A program made the position numbers and the translations under genes. This document shows, one piece after another, positions 25,735 to 34,363 of a stretch of 64,000 nucleotides of DNA. The stretch lies in NCBI RefSeq assembly GCF_008298035.1, contig NZ_CP042910.1, positions 6,324,001-6,388,000 of the forward strand. The letters run 5' to 3'. The notes below the pieces were generated by a model. It saw only the letters and a list, made by a program, of their open reading frames with translations, did not search any database and had not been told where the DNA came from. Origin of the DNA: Gimesia maris (GTDB lineage Bacteria > Planctomycetota > Planctomycetia > Planctomycetales > Planctomycetaceae). How positions within the stretch are numbered: position 1 is the first letter of the stretch; each line of letters opens with the position of its first letter.

Positions 25735-26334
25735 ATGAAAGTGCTTGTCGTCGATGAAGTGGGATATACCTGCTACGTGCATACCAGACTGCTTGAGGAA
25801 CTGGGGTATCAGGTCATCTGTGCCTCTTCCGGTTTTGAAGCACTCTCGATTCTGGAGATGGACAGTGAAATTAAAATCATGTTCTCCGAACTTGTAATGC
25901 GGGAACTGGATGGACTGGAACTGTTCCTTAAGGTTCAGAAGCAGGAACGGTATAATGACGACGGGCAACTGGATTCACCCATGTTCTTCCTGCTCACATC
26001 ACTTCAACAGGGTAATCAGTCCCACAGTCGTCAGCTGGAACGCCTGGAACTGGCCAAGAAGCTGGGCATCACAGGAGTCATTTACAAAACCCGTGACCGG
26101 GATGAATTAAAACAGGCTTTTGGCGAAAGTTTGAAAACGGCTCTAGGAGCACTCTCCGAGTCCGCTCCGCTTGATATCCATTCACCGGCACAACACCTCT
26201 GTGAAACCATTACAGAGATCATTGAATCAAAAAACCTGGATGCAGCAGAAGAGTTTTATGATCTGATCAAATCCCAGACAGAATATCTGGTATACTTTAT
26301 CGAGAATTCTCAGAAACAGATCGAGACCGCATAA
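25735..26334 (+). CDS. Degenerate response-regulator receiver protein (Asp52 replaced by Glu)
   Basis: 199-residue paralogue of the regulator at 11676, collinear throughout and sharing the insert (QERYNDDGQLDSP), T88, K118 and a helical tail starting SPAQ. The phospho-acceptor position reads FSELVM, so residue 52 is Glu instead of Asp, and one of the N-terminal acidic pair is also Glu (D7/E8). It therefore should not be phosphorylated in the usual way; Glu may mimic the phosphorylated state and lock the protein on. No DNA-binding domain. It follows a terminator by 35 bp, and its ribosome-binding site is weak. Confidence 0.85.
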   Translation: MKVLVVDEVGYTCYVHTRLLEELGYQVICASSGFEALSILEMDSEIKIMFSELVMRELDGLELFLKVQKQERYNDDGQLDSPMFFLLTSLQQGNQSHSRQLERLELAKKLGITGVIYKTRDRDELKQAFGESLKTALGALSESAPLDIHSPAQHLCETITEIIESKNLDAAEEFYDLIKSQTEYLVYFIENSQKQIETA

Positions 26335-26547
26335 CAACCACAGGGTATCATCACTTCTCCGCCGCAAGCCTGGTTGGCCTCTCTCTTGCCTCTGCCCCAT
26401 ATTCCTTCCCGCCTGTCACGTCTCATACAATCATGTGAAATTCATGGCAACCTGACAGCCGACAGGGTAATATTCAAAGCAGAGACTTAAACAAACTGTT
26501 CCCTGAGAACTTCCACTGGACCTCTCTTTTACACGAAACCAGAACTC

Positions 26548-27243
26548 ATGGCTGATCAGAAAACACTGCTGGCGATAGGTGCGCACTTTGATGATTGCGT
26601 TTATGGAGTCCCCGGCATCATGCTCCAGGCTGTTGCCAAAAATTACCGCGTGGTACAGCTCATTCTCATTGGGGACTACAGTAACTGGCCTCCCACCAAA
26701 GGGCGGGAAAAAGAATTCCGCAACTCCGTGACAAAGATCGCCAGCGAATATGGCGTCGAAACCCGGTATCTGGACTTCGCCTCACATCAGTACGACACAA
26801 ACGCAGAAACCAAACAGAAAGTTGCCGCCGCAGTTTACGAGATCAAACCAGACATCGCACTTCAGCTCTGGGAATATGATCATCACCACGATCACACGGT
26901 CGCATCGCAGCTGAGCAAAATTGCATTGAATCATGGCGGACGCGTATTGAATGAAGACCGTTTCCGGGGACCGCGGACCATTTATCATTACGACAACGGT
27001 CCAGGCCACACCATCGGCTTCGAACCGGACACCTTTGTGGATGTCACCGAATACTGGCAGAAATCCATGGAATGGCTGGGGCGCTATATGGCATTACAGA
27101 GAAATATCAAATACGATCCTTCTCAGACAAACGGTGCCCTGCAGGGGAAAGAAACCCTGGCCCGCTATCGCGGACAAACGTGCCGCGTTAAATACGCCGA
27201 AGCACTCTGGGCGCCCCGCAAGCAACCTGTCAACATACTTTAG
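26548..27243 (+). CDS. PIG-L (LmbE-like) family deacetylase
   Basis: Zinc-dependent N-deacetylase fold, 231 residues. The motif AIGAHFDDCVYG gives the zinc ligands H13 and D16 with catalytic D15 (AHxDD), and DHHHDHTVA supplies the later His ligand. Family members deacetylate N-acetylglucosamine-type groups on small molecules or lipids. No signal peptide, so cytoplasmic. The substrate is not evident; the next gene encodes a DinB-like protein, and the PIG-L/DinB pairing recalls thiol metabolism (bacillithiol/mycothiol), but that is only suggestive. No clear Shine-Dalgarno. Confidence 0.88.
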   Translation: MADQKTLLAIGAHFDDCVYGVPGIMLQAVAKNYRVVQLILIGDYSNWPPTKGREKEFRNSVTKIASEYGVETRYLDFASHQYDTNAETKQKVAAAVYEIKPDIALQLWEYDHHHDHTVASQLSKIALNHGGRVLNEDRFRGPRTIYHYDNGPGHTIGFEPDTFVDVTEYWQKSMEWLGRYMALQRNIKYDPSQTNGALQGKETLARYRGQTCRVKYAEALWAPRKQPVNIL

Positions 27244-27294
27244 TAACAGATATCCAGTTTAACTTTTAACTCTACGAACAGAAAACGCATTTCC

Positions 27295-27786
27295 ATGAGC
27301 ATCGCTGAACATATCAAGTCCTCTCTCCAACTCCCTACCTTTGTAGTAAACGGGTATCTCGAAGACCTGACGGACGCCGACCTGCTGGTGCGTCCCGCAG
27401 AAAAATCCAACCACATCAACTGGCAGCTAGGACATCTGATTCAAAGCGAACAGTTCCATACGTCACAGGTCTGCCCTGACGTGGCACCAGAGCTTCCCGC
27501 CGGTTTCAAAGAGCGTTACACAAAAGAGACCGTGTCCAGTGACAATCCTGCCGACTTCCTCAGTAAAGCAGAACTGGTGGAACTGATGCACAAACAACGC
27601 GAAGCCACTCTCAACGCTCTGTCGAAGTTCAGTGATGAAGAACTGATGCAGCCTGCTCCGGAATCGGTCAGTTACCTCGGCCCCACAGTGGGATGTGTTT
27701 TTGCAGGTGAAGCCACGCACTGGATGATGCACGCCGGTCAATGGTCGGTTATCAGACGCATTCTCGGTAAACCGCCGCTATTTTAA
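27295..27786 (+). CDS. DinB family protein
   Basis: 163-residue four-helix protein of the DinB/YfiT superfamily. INWQLGHLIQSEQ supplies a metal-binding His in helix 2, and the C-terminal THWMMHAGQWSVIRRILG carries the paired His of the last helix. The superfamily includes nickel- or zinc-binding thiol transferases; many members are uncharacterised. It lies 51 bp downstream of the PIG-L gene and is probably co-transcribed. Confidence 0.85.
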   Translation: MSIAEHIKSSLQLPTFVVNGYLEDLTDADLLVRPAEKSNHINWQLGHLIQSEQFHTSQVCPDVAPELPAGFKERYTKETVSSDNPADFLSKAELVELMHKQREATLNALSKFSDEELMQPAPESVSYLGPTVGCVFAGEATHWMMHAGQWSVIRRILGKPPLF

Positions 27787-27835
27787 ACTTCATTATTCAG
27801 AGATGTGCGGAAAATAAATCAGGAGCTTAACTGGT

Positions 27836-28450
27836 ATGCAAGATACTTTTTCCTATGCTTCACCAGAGCCGGAATTTGTCCAACCCGATTATCGAAAGTG
27901 GGAAGCAGTTCAGATCGGAATGAGTCGAGAGGACGTCGTTGCCTTACTCGGTCCCCCGCTCAAGGATCCTTATCGGGCTGATGCAAATTGTTCTTATGGG
28001 CATTTAGAAATGCCGATGCTTCCCCAGCGGCGCACTTATGTGTTTTTGATTGGGTATGATGAAAACGAGAGAGTCTTTAGGAAAACAGATCCTTTCAAGG
28101 GAAAACTGTCACTTGACGGTACTCCTTCGAAACCAGAAATCATCATTCCTGTTTCAGGAACAGATTTTTCACACTATCCCCGGGTCCTGGACTGCAGATG
28201 GTATCCCAGTTCGGGTGAGTATCCCATCACTTATACCATTGAAGTAAGCTCTGCCAGCCCCCTGGAACCGGAGATTTTTTATAATCCTGTAGAACTGGAT
28301 ACTGAAATCCCGATTCCCTTTTATATGTTTAATTTTGCAGGCTCACAACCGGGACGAATTCGGGTCAAAGCCAGAAACAGACTTGGTGAGAGTGAATGGT
28401 CTGACTATTGTCATTTCGATTTTTCAGTACGAAATTCAACTTTGAGTTGA
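27836..28450 (+). CDS. Uncharacterised protein: SmpA/OmlA-like segment plus fibronectin-III-like segment
   Basis: 204 residues, not recognised as a known family as a whole. Residues about 15-75 (VQIGMSREDVVALLGPPLKD ... YVFLIGYDENERVF) resemble the SmpA/OmlA/BamE pattern of a GMSxxxVxxLLGxP turn followed by beta strands. Residues about 100-200 look like a beta-sandwich of the fibronectin-III type (CRWYPSSGEYPITYTIEV ... IRVKARNRLGESEWS). There is no signal peptide, so it would be cytoplasmic, which is odd for both folds. The ATG at 27836 has AGGAG 10 nt upstream. It converges on the next gene with a 13 bp gap. Confidence 0.6.
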   Translation: MQDTFSYASPEPEFVQPDYRKWEAVQIGMSREDVVALLGPPLKDPYRADANCSYGHLEMPMLPQRRTYVFLIGYDENERVFRKTDPFKGKLSLDGTPSKPEIIIPVSGTDFSHYPRVLDCRWYPSSGEYPITYTIEVSSASPLEPEIFYNPVELDTEIPIPFYMFNFAGSQPGRIRVKARNRLGESEWSDYCHFDFSVRNSTLS

Positions 28451-28463
28451 TTCAACACGCTTT

Positions 28464-29501
28464 TCAGGGGGCCGCTTTCTCTTCAGGCATTGTAAACGGT
28501 TCCGGTTGAATCCACCGTGTATAACTGCGAGGCGAAACAGGCAGTTTCTCCTGTGCTTCCACAGTATTCACCATGACGGCGTAAAGATATCCGTTCATTT
28601 CTCCCACCAACTGTGTATGCAGGATCTGATTCCGGGGATTCTGATGGACCAATAACCGGATGCGCCCCTCCAGGGCAGTCGCGATCTTAAAATCCCCCGC
28701 AGCCGATTCCTTGAATGTGAAAGTTTTTTCGAATTCATCCCGCATGCGTTGAGTCGCTCGAAACGTGCCTCCGGTAGGGCTGACCACTTTTTTGCCGCGA
28801 AACAGAACATTGCGGTCATCGTAGGCCATCACAATCAGATTGCGACCTTTGTCAGCCTGTAACCAGTCGGAAAACTTTTTCCCATGCCCGTCGGCGGTGC
28901 TGAAGGAATAGTTCGCATCGAGAAACACAAAACGATCGACTTCAGGAGGGATTGTTTCAGAGCCGTTCAGGTAACCCCACAGAAAACTCCCCCCCCCACT
29001 GTGACAGGCCAGCGTGAGTCGTGGTTCCTTGAGCGGAATCTGTTTAAATATCGCAGCGATGACATCGCGAATCAACTGGGGGTTGTCCGGATGGCGGGCT
29101 CTCCACCCAGGCCAGCTTAAGCCTTTCGCATCCAGGCAGACCAGGATCAGATTCTCACGCTCATTTAACGACTGCCACTGTCGATGCTGGGCGGCGATAT
29201 GCTGGATATCAAAATGCCAGTCGCGACCGGCTTTCTGTTCACATCCCAGTGTCTGCTCAATCGAGTTTCCGTTCGGAGTGGCAAACAGCACCACTCGATT
29301 GATACGCTCCGGATTTATTCTTTCAGGACGAGGCGCAACAATGATCGCCCGCACCTCGGGCCCCGGTTGCAGATACTGATATTGCTCATCAAACCACGGG
29401 CTCTGCACGTAGCCATCCCAGAGCGGTTCTGCAGCGAATAGATTTTCACTGCAGACAACAATCACAGACATGATGATGATCTGAAGCAGATAGCGCCGCA
29501 T
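28464..29501 (-). CDS. Exported alpha/beta-hydrolase-like protein
   Basis: The ATG at 29501 with GAGGG 7 nt upstream is the start; an in-frame extension to 29579 has no ribosome-binding site and precedes the signal peptide. 345 residues: a signal peptide (about 1-26), a Rossmann-like core with LTLACHSGGGSFLWGYL (GxSxG-like nucleophile elbow, here C-H-S-G-G) and DRFVFLDANYSF. This fits a periplasmic esterase or hydrolase of unknown substrate. A catalytic Asp and His cannot be placed with certainty. Confidence 0.65.
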   Translation of the reverse strand: MRRYLLQIIIMSVIVVCSENLFAAEPLWDGYVQSPWFDEQYQYLQPGPEVRAIIVAPRPERINPERINRVVLFATPNGNSIEQTLGCEQKAGRDWHFDIQHIAAQHRQWQSLNERENLILVCLDAKGLSWPGWRARHPDNPQLIRDVIAAIFKQIPLKEPRLTLACHSGGGSFLWGYLNGSETIPPEVDRFVFLDANYSFSTADGHGKKFSDWLQADKGRNLIVMAYDDRNVLFRGKKVVSPTGGTFRATQRMRDEFEKTFTFKESAAGDFKIATALEGRIRLLVHQNPRNQILHTQLVGEMNGYLYAVMVNTVEAQEKLPVSPRSYTRWIQPEPFTMPEEKAAP

Positions 29502-29678
29502 ATTGAATCCCTCAGAGTAGACCATGTAGAAATACGAAAGGTGACACATCCGTCGAGTAGGAATCTTTCTCATCAGCATCTAAGATACCATACGTAACTA
29601 AAAACACAGCCACTCAACTGAGTGCATTCTAAAACAATCCATCCATTTTCCTTATGAGCACAGGACACTCAGAAACAC

Positions 29679-30059
29679 ATGAGCCCGCTTTCGGTAGAAG
29701 AACTGTTTGATCACTTGGGAGAATCACAGTTGGAACAACTGGTCGCCGCATTTTATCGTGGCGTCCGCAGCGACGAGATCCTCAGCCCGATGTACCCGGC
29801 TGACGATCTGGACGGGGCAGAGTATCGGCTGAAGGAATTCCTGGTGTATCGACTGGGTGGGCCACAACGTTACCTGACAGAACGGGGACATCCGGCCCTG
29901 CGAATGCGGCACGCCCCGTTCGCCATTGATCAGAGTGCCCGTGACCGCTGGATGGAACTCATGACCGCCGCCATGCAGGAAGTCGAACTGCCTGACGAAA
30001 TCAGACAGACTCTCGAACCGTTCTTTGATCAGATGGCAACCTTTCTGATCAATCGATAA
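29679..30059 (+). CDS. Truncated haemoglobin (group II-like globin)
   Basis: 126-residue single-domain globin. The proximal His is H78 in LRMRHAPFAI, preceded by the YRLGGPQRYLTERGHP block typical of trHb2. It binds haem and O2 or NO in the cytoplasm; roles in NO detoxification or redox sensing are known in the family. It is followed closely by a HIT-domain gene on the same strand. Confidence 0.88.
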   Translation: MSPLSVEELFDHLGESQLEQLVAAFYRGVRSDEILSPMYPADDLDGAEYRLKEFLVYRLGGPQRYLTERGHPALRMRHAPFAIDQSARDRWMELMTAAMQEVELPDEIRQTLEPFFDQMATFLINR

Positions 30060-30093
30060 TGCGTCTCACTCATACATGGAAAGAGATGAAAAC

Positions 30094-30510
30094 ATGAATC
30101 TGGACGAACGACTCAAAACGGACTGTCACATTGTATGCGAACTCGAACAATCGACTCTACTACTGTTGAACAACTCACTGGTCGACTGGTTGATCCTGGT
30201 TCCGCATTGTGAAGAGATCGAACTGACCAACCTGCCATTCTCCCAGCAGACATCCATTCTCAGCGAAGTCAATCTTGTTGCCCGTTTCATTCAGCAGACC
30301 TGTGCACCTGACAAACTGAATATCGCCACACTGGGAAACGTCGTCAGCCAGTTGCATATCCATGTGATTGGCAGAAAGCATAGCGATCCTTACTGGCCTG
30401 CCCCGGTCTGGGGACAGCCACAAACTGAACCTTACACGGAAAAACAGGTGCAGCAGATTAAAGATCGATTTACAGCATTTCTCAATTCAGCAAATCACCA
30501 GATAAGTTAA
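30094..30510 (+). CDS. HIT (histidine triad) family hydrolase
   Basis: 138 residues from the ATG at 30094; an in-frame ATG at 30076 would add six residues. The active-site box SQLHIHVIGRKHSDPYWPAPVWG has Gln in place of the first His of the triad while keeping the two following His residues, as in the QLHxHVIxR subfamily of bacterial HIT proteins. These hydrolyse nucleotide phosphoramidates or dinucleoside polyphosphates. Cytoplasmic. 34 bp after the globin gene, so possibly co-transcribed. Confidence 0.88.
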   Translation: MNLDERLKTDCHIVCELEQSTLLLLNNSLVDWLILVPHCEEIELTNLPFSQQTSILSEVNLVARFIQQTCAPDKLNIATLGNVVSQLHIHVIGRKHSDPYWPAPVWGQPQTEPYTEKQVQQIKDRFTAFLNSANHQIS

Positions 30511-30555
30511 TTCATACTTCAGATCCAGTCACCCCATTTTTTATAGAGTACAACC

Positions 30556-31560
30556 ATGACATCTCAACCACTGCGTATTGGAATTCTGGGACTGATCCAC
30601 GATCATGTCTGGGACCATCTGCCTCAACTGCAACATTCAGACAACGCGGAACTGGTTGCCGCGTTTGATACGAATCAGCCGCTTCGAGAGCGAATTCAGG
30701 CAGAATACAGTTGCCCCGCGTATGCTACTGCGGAGGAGCTGTTTGCCAGTCATGAACTGGATGGCGTCTATATCTTCAGCAGTAATCAAGAGGGAGCAGA
30801 GCTGGCGCTCCAGGCGTTGAACCGCGGCCTGCCGGTCATGATCGAAAAACCGATGGCCGCCAACTTCGCGCAGGCAGAACAGATGCTGGAAACCGCCCGT
30901 GCGCAGGGAGTCTGCCTGATGGTAAACTGGCCTTTTGCCTGGTGGCCTCAGATGCAGCATGCTGTCAATTCTGCCCTGGCGGGTGAGATTGGTAATCTCT
31001 GGCAGGTCAGGTATCGCGCCGCGCATGCAGGACCGAAAGAACTTGGCTGCAGCGATTATTTTTGTGAATGGTTATTTGACCCTGCGCGCAATGGTGGCGG
31101 CGCGATGATGGATTACTGCTGTTATGGCTGTGTTCTGGCCAGCTGTCTGATGGGTATTCCGGAATCCATTCTGGCGAGTGGGGGAGCATACCGAACCGAA
31201 CCTCTGGGAGTCGAAGACAACGCCATCATCGTGATGAATTATCCTGAAGGAATGGCGACTGCTGAAGGCTCCTGGTCGCAAGTGGGCAAACTGACGGCCT
31301 ACGCCACCGCCATGTATGGTTCCAAGGGAACCTATATTGTGGAACCGCAGAAAAAAGGGCGTTTGATGCTGGCGACTGCCGATCAGCCGGAAGGGGCGGA
31401 AGTCAAAGTTCAATGCCCGGTTTTATCATTACAGACCGCCACCGAACACTTCGCCCATTGCGTCCGGACCAGAGAAACTCCCTGGGGGCTATGTGCTCCG
31501 GAAACAAGCCTGGAAGCACAGCGGATTCTGGAAGCGGGCATGCAACAGCTTAAGTCGTGA
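30556..31560 (+). CDS. Cytoplasmic Gfo/Idh/MocA family oxidoreductase
   Basis: 334 residues without signal peptide. Rossmann start RIGILGLIHDHVWDHL, catalytic-lysine motif PVMIEKPMAANFAQA, and the C-terminal beta domain ending MATAEGSWSQVG. NAD(P)-dependent dehydrogenase of an unknown polyol or sugar. It lies 45 bp after the HIT gene. It differs clearly from the two TAT-exported relatives in this window. Confidence 0.88.
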   Translation: MTSQPLRIGILGLIHDHVWDHLPQLQHSDNAELVAAFDTNQPLRERIQAEYSCPAYATAEELFASHELDGVYIFSSNQEGAELALQALNRGLPVMIEKPMAANFAQAEQMLETARAQGVCLMVNWPFAWWPQMQHAVNSALAGEIGNLWQVRYRAAHAGPKELGCSDYFCEWLFDPARNGGGAMMDYCCYGCVLASCLMGIPESILASGGAYRTEPLGVEDNAIIVMNYPEGMATAEGSWSQVGKLTAYATAMYGSKGTYIVEPQKKGRLMLATADQPEGAEVKVQCPVLSLQTATEHFAHCVRTRETPWGLCAPETSLEAQRILEAGMQQLKS

Positions 31561-31739
31561 TAAACTCAGGTGAGACCAGATTTTAGAAACAGGCCCTTTC
31601 TTTGCACGCTCCAGCAACCTAGAATGGAAGCAGACAATATGCCTGAATCCGGTTGAGTGCCGTGTTTTCAAAAGCCGTCGAACCTCAACCGCTAAGGTTC
31701 TATGGAATAAACACCAGACTCTAACTTAAGGATTTTATC

Positions 31740-32162
31740 ATGTCACCGTCGCATGCAAAAGCGGGCGAAGTTCTTACTGTCGCCCCTCTCGGATCTGCTC
31801 TGGAGTCGACAAAAACAACGACCCTGGTCAAGACAGATGATCTGGAGATCATCCGTCTGATCATCAAAGCAGGGAATTCCCTACCCAGTCATTCCGCTCC
31901 CGGCGTTTTAACGGTCCAATGCCTGGAAGGTCATGTCCGTTTTAAATGCATGGGAGAAGATCATGATCTGAAAGCAGGTCAACTGATTTATCTGCCTCAT
32001 GCGGAAACACACGCAGTGGAGTGTGTCGAATCAGCGGCGCTACTGTTGACGATTGTTCCTTCTCACTCCAAAAAACCACCACTCAATAGAGTTGACGAAG
32101 CCTCTGATGAATCGTTCCCGGCAAGCGATCCTCCCGCCTGGACCGGAGTAAAAGGTTCCTGA
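31740..32162 (+). CDS. Small cupin protein with ESFPASDPP-type tail
   Basis: 140 residues. Residues about 35-110 form a cupin barrel (GNSLPSHSAPGVLTVQCLEG; LKAGQLIYLPHAETHAVE). The C-terminal VDEASDESFPASDPPAW is a short motif found appended to many unrelated small bacterial proteins. The cupin motif retains His residues for metal binding but not the full HxH set. Function unknown; it is free-standing, with about 180 bp on each side. Confidence 0.8.
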   Translation: MSPSHAKAGEVLTVAPLGSALESTKTTTLVKTDDLEIIRLIIKAGNSLPSHSAPGVLTVQCLEGHVRFKCMGEDHDLKAGQLIYLPHAETHAVECVESAALLLTIVPSHSKKPPLNRVDEASDESFPASDPPAWTGVKGS

Positions 32163-32344
32163 AATCAGATATCAGACCGGTCACAACCTGTGGTTTTCAT
32201 CAGCGTTTTTCCGGAAGTTACCAGCGTATCTTCCCAGGACAGGCTGGGGTCCTTAAAATTAAGGGATGCCTGTGTAAAATCGATTTTCCAAGAGATCGTT
32301 TTCACAGGGTTCCTGTCACCCGGTTACTGGACGAGGAGAGTGCT

Positions 32345-32851
32345 ATGAGAACCATTCTATTAATCATTGTATCAGGCCTTATTTTCACAGGTTCGCAAAA
32401 CCAGAGTAGAACTCTCCCACTCTTGTCATCTCAAGCGTCTGATCTGCATGCAGCAAAGCCACCCGTCAAAAAGAATCCGACCCAGGAGCAGATATCGCAG
32501 TTCATGCAAACCAAGCTGGACAGCTCTAAAGAGGTCCTGGAAGGTCTGGTTGTGGAAGATTTTGAGTTGATCCAAAAGGGTACTCAGAAAATGATCGAGA
32601 TGAGTAATGCCACGGAATGGCAACTTGTAGAAGGCCCGATTTTCGCACAGCAGAGTGCCGAGTTTCGCAATGCAGCCAAAGATGTCTTAAATTATGCAAA
32701 GAAAATAAATATAGATGGTGCTTCCCTCAGTTATCTGCATTTGACCATGACCTGTATCGCCTGTCATAAGCAGATCAAAAAATCTGCAGTCGTCATGAAT
32801 GGAGTCTTCGATCCCGAACAGGTTCTGGTAACTCTCAAGTCAGAGAAATAA
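32345..32851 (+). CDS. Exported cytochrome c'/c556-like protein
   Basis: 168 residues with a signal peptide (about 1-20) and a helical body. A single haem-binding CIACHKQIKK near residues 138-147, close to the C-terminus, matches class II cytochromes c, where CxxCH sits in the last helix. GAGGAG lies just upstream of the ATG. It would be a periplasmic electron carrier or gas sensor. Its stop is only 4 bp from the start of a glutamine-synthetase-like gene, an unexpected partner. Confidence 0.78.
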   Translation: MRTILLIIVSGLIFTGSQNQSRTLPLLSSQASDLHAAKPPVKKNPTQEQISQFMQTKLDSSKEVLEGLVVEDFELIQKGTQKMIEMSNATEWQLVEGPIFAQQSAEFRNAAKDVLNYAKKINIDGASLSYLHLTMTCIACHKQIKKSAVVMNGVFDPEQVLVTLKSEK

Positions 32852-32855
32852 TACG

Positions 32856-34199
32856 ATGCAACGCGAACTACTGGAGAAGCAGCTGCGGGAACAGAAAATC
32901 GAACTGGTGCGGGCCATTTATGTTGGCCCGGATGGGATCACCCGTGGCAAAGCCTTCCGTCCAGCTGATCTGAATGCGATTCTGGAAAGTGGGATTGGCC
33001 TGACTCAGGCCCAGATGTCGGTGACGGTTTTCGATCATCTCCCGCCACTCAGTAAATATCAACCGGTGGGTGAAGTTCGCATTCGTCCTGATGTAGACAC
33101 CTTCCAGGTTCTGCCTTATCTGCCTGGTCATGCGCGAATGCTGGCGGATGTGGAAACGCTGCAGGGTGCTGCCTGGGAACTCTGCCCGCGCAGCCTGCTC
33201 AAAGACTTTCTCAGACGACTCGCTGCACAGGGTATGCAGATTCAGGCAGCCTTTGAGAATGAATTTACGCTGTTAGAGCAAACAGATACTGGCTGGGAAC
33301 CAGTTGACCAATTGAACTGTTTCAGTTCTGCTGCCATGGACTTGGCCAGTCCATTTATTCTGCCTCTGATTTCTGCGTTGGAGCAGCAGGGAATCAAAGT
33401 GGAAAAGTACTACCCCGAAGCGGGTCCTGGTCAGCAGGAACTTCCCGTGCGACATCAGGCCGGCCTGCTGGCAGCCGATCAGCAGGTTGTTTTCAAAGAG
33501 ACCGTACGAGGAGTCGCGCAGGCAAACGGGTATCGCGTCTCATTCATGCCTAAAATTTCTCCCGCCTTTGCCGGTAACGGGTGCCACATTCATTTCAGCC
33601 TGTGGAACGAAAACCAGAATCTGTTCTACGATCCGACGGGCGAATTTCTGCTCTCGCAGACAGCGCGGAATTTCATGGGAGGCGTCCTCAAGCACCTGCC
33701 TGCATTAATGGCGTTCACGGCACCGACGACCAATTCCTATAAGCGATTTGTAGAACGCTGCTGGAGTTCAAGCTCAACCTGCTGGGGCCCGGATAATCGT
33801 GAAGCGACAGTCCGTGCCGCCTCAGGATTCCAGGGACAGGAAGCCGCCACTGTGAATCTGGAGTATCGGCCCTGCGATTCCACCTGCAATCCCTATCTGG
33901 CGCTTGCTGCCCTGATCTGTGCAGGACTGGATGGAATCGAAAATGAGCTTGATCCTGGCGATCCTGTTTTGACCGACCCGGCTTTACTGACTGCGGAAGC
34001 ACGACATGCTTTTAATATAAACGCTTATCCTCTCGACCTGGAAACTGCCCTGTCCGCACTTGAGGAGAATACTGTATTACAAACAGGATTCGGAGCAAGC
34101 CGAATCGCTGATTATCTTACCATGAAACGGGCAGAGATCAGCATGATTGATTCACTGGAAGATGATGGGGAACGCCAGGCTTATGAATTTCGTTTTTGA
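32856..34199 (+). CDS. Glutamine synthetase-like amide ligase (GlnA-type / gamma-glutamylpolyamine synthetase-like)
   Basis: 447 residues. Landmarks are QAAFENEFTL (metal-binding ExE), AGPGQQELPVRHQAG, GNGCHIHFSLW (metal His), the substrate stretch NSYKRFVERCWSSS and NLEYRPCDSTCNPYLALAA. Length and divergence from GlnA-I suggest the ATP-dependent gamma-glutamyl amide/polyamine ligases rather than housekeeping glutamine synthetase. Cytoplasmic. It is followed 165 bp later by a FadR-type regulator gene, which could control it. Confidence 0.85.
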   Translation: MQRELLEKQLREQKIELVRAIYVGPDGITRGKAFRPADLNAILESGIGLTQAQMSVTVFDHLPPLSKYQPVGEVRIRPDVDTFQVLPYLPGHARMLADVETLQGAAWELCPRSLLKDFLRRLAAQGMQIQAAFENEFTLLEQTDTGWEPVDQLNCFSSAAMDLASPFILPLISALEQQGIKVEKYYPEAGPGQQELPVRHQAGLLAADQQVVFKETVRGVAQANGYRVSFMPKISPAFAGNGCHIHFSLWNENQNLFYDPTGEFLLSQTARNFMGGVLKHLPALMAFTAPTTNSYKRFVERCWSSSSTCWGPDNREATVRAASGFQGQEAATVNLEYRPCDSTCNPYLALAALICAGLDGIENELDPGDPVLTDPALLTAEARHAFNINAYPLDLETALSALEENTVLQTGFGASRIADYLTMKRAEISMIDSLEDDGERQAYEFRF

Positions 34200-34363
34200 G
34201 CAAACGGAATAGAGAACTACTTTTCGTACTCTTGCAGGTGACCAATTATTTTTATGATCCTTTATCCAAGTGATTTTACACGACATCGACATTCATTTAT
34301 GATTTAGATCAGCTCGATCAATATCGAAAGAAATCCCTCCTCTCAAACTCACCCGTTTTCTGA

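Noticed and set aside
26548-27786. Bacillithiol-type biosynthesis operon from the PIG-L plus DinB pairing
   Set aside because: No glycosyltransferase or cysteine-ligase (BshA/BshC-like) gene is present nearby. The pair alone is too weak.
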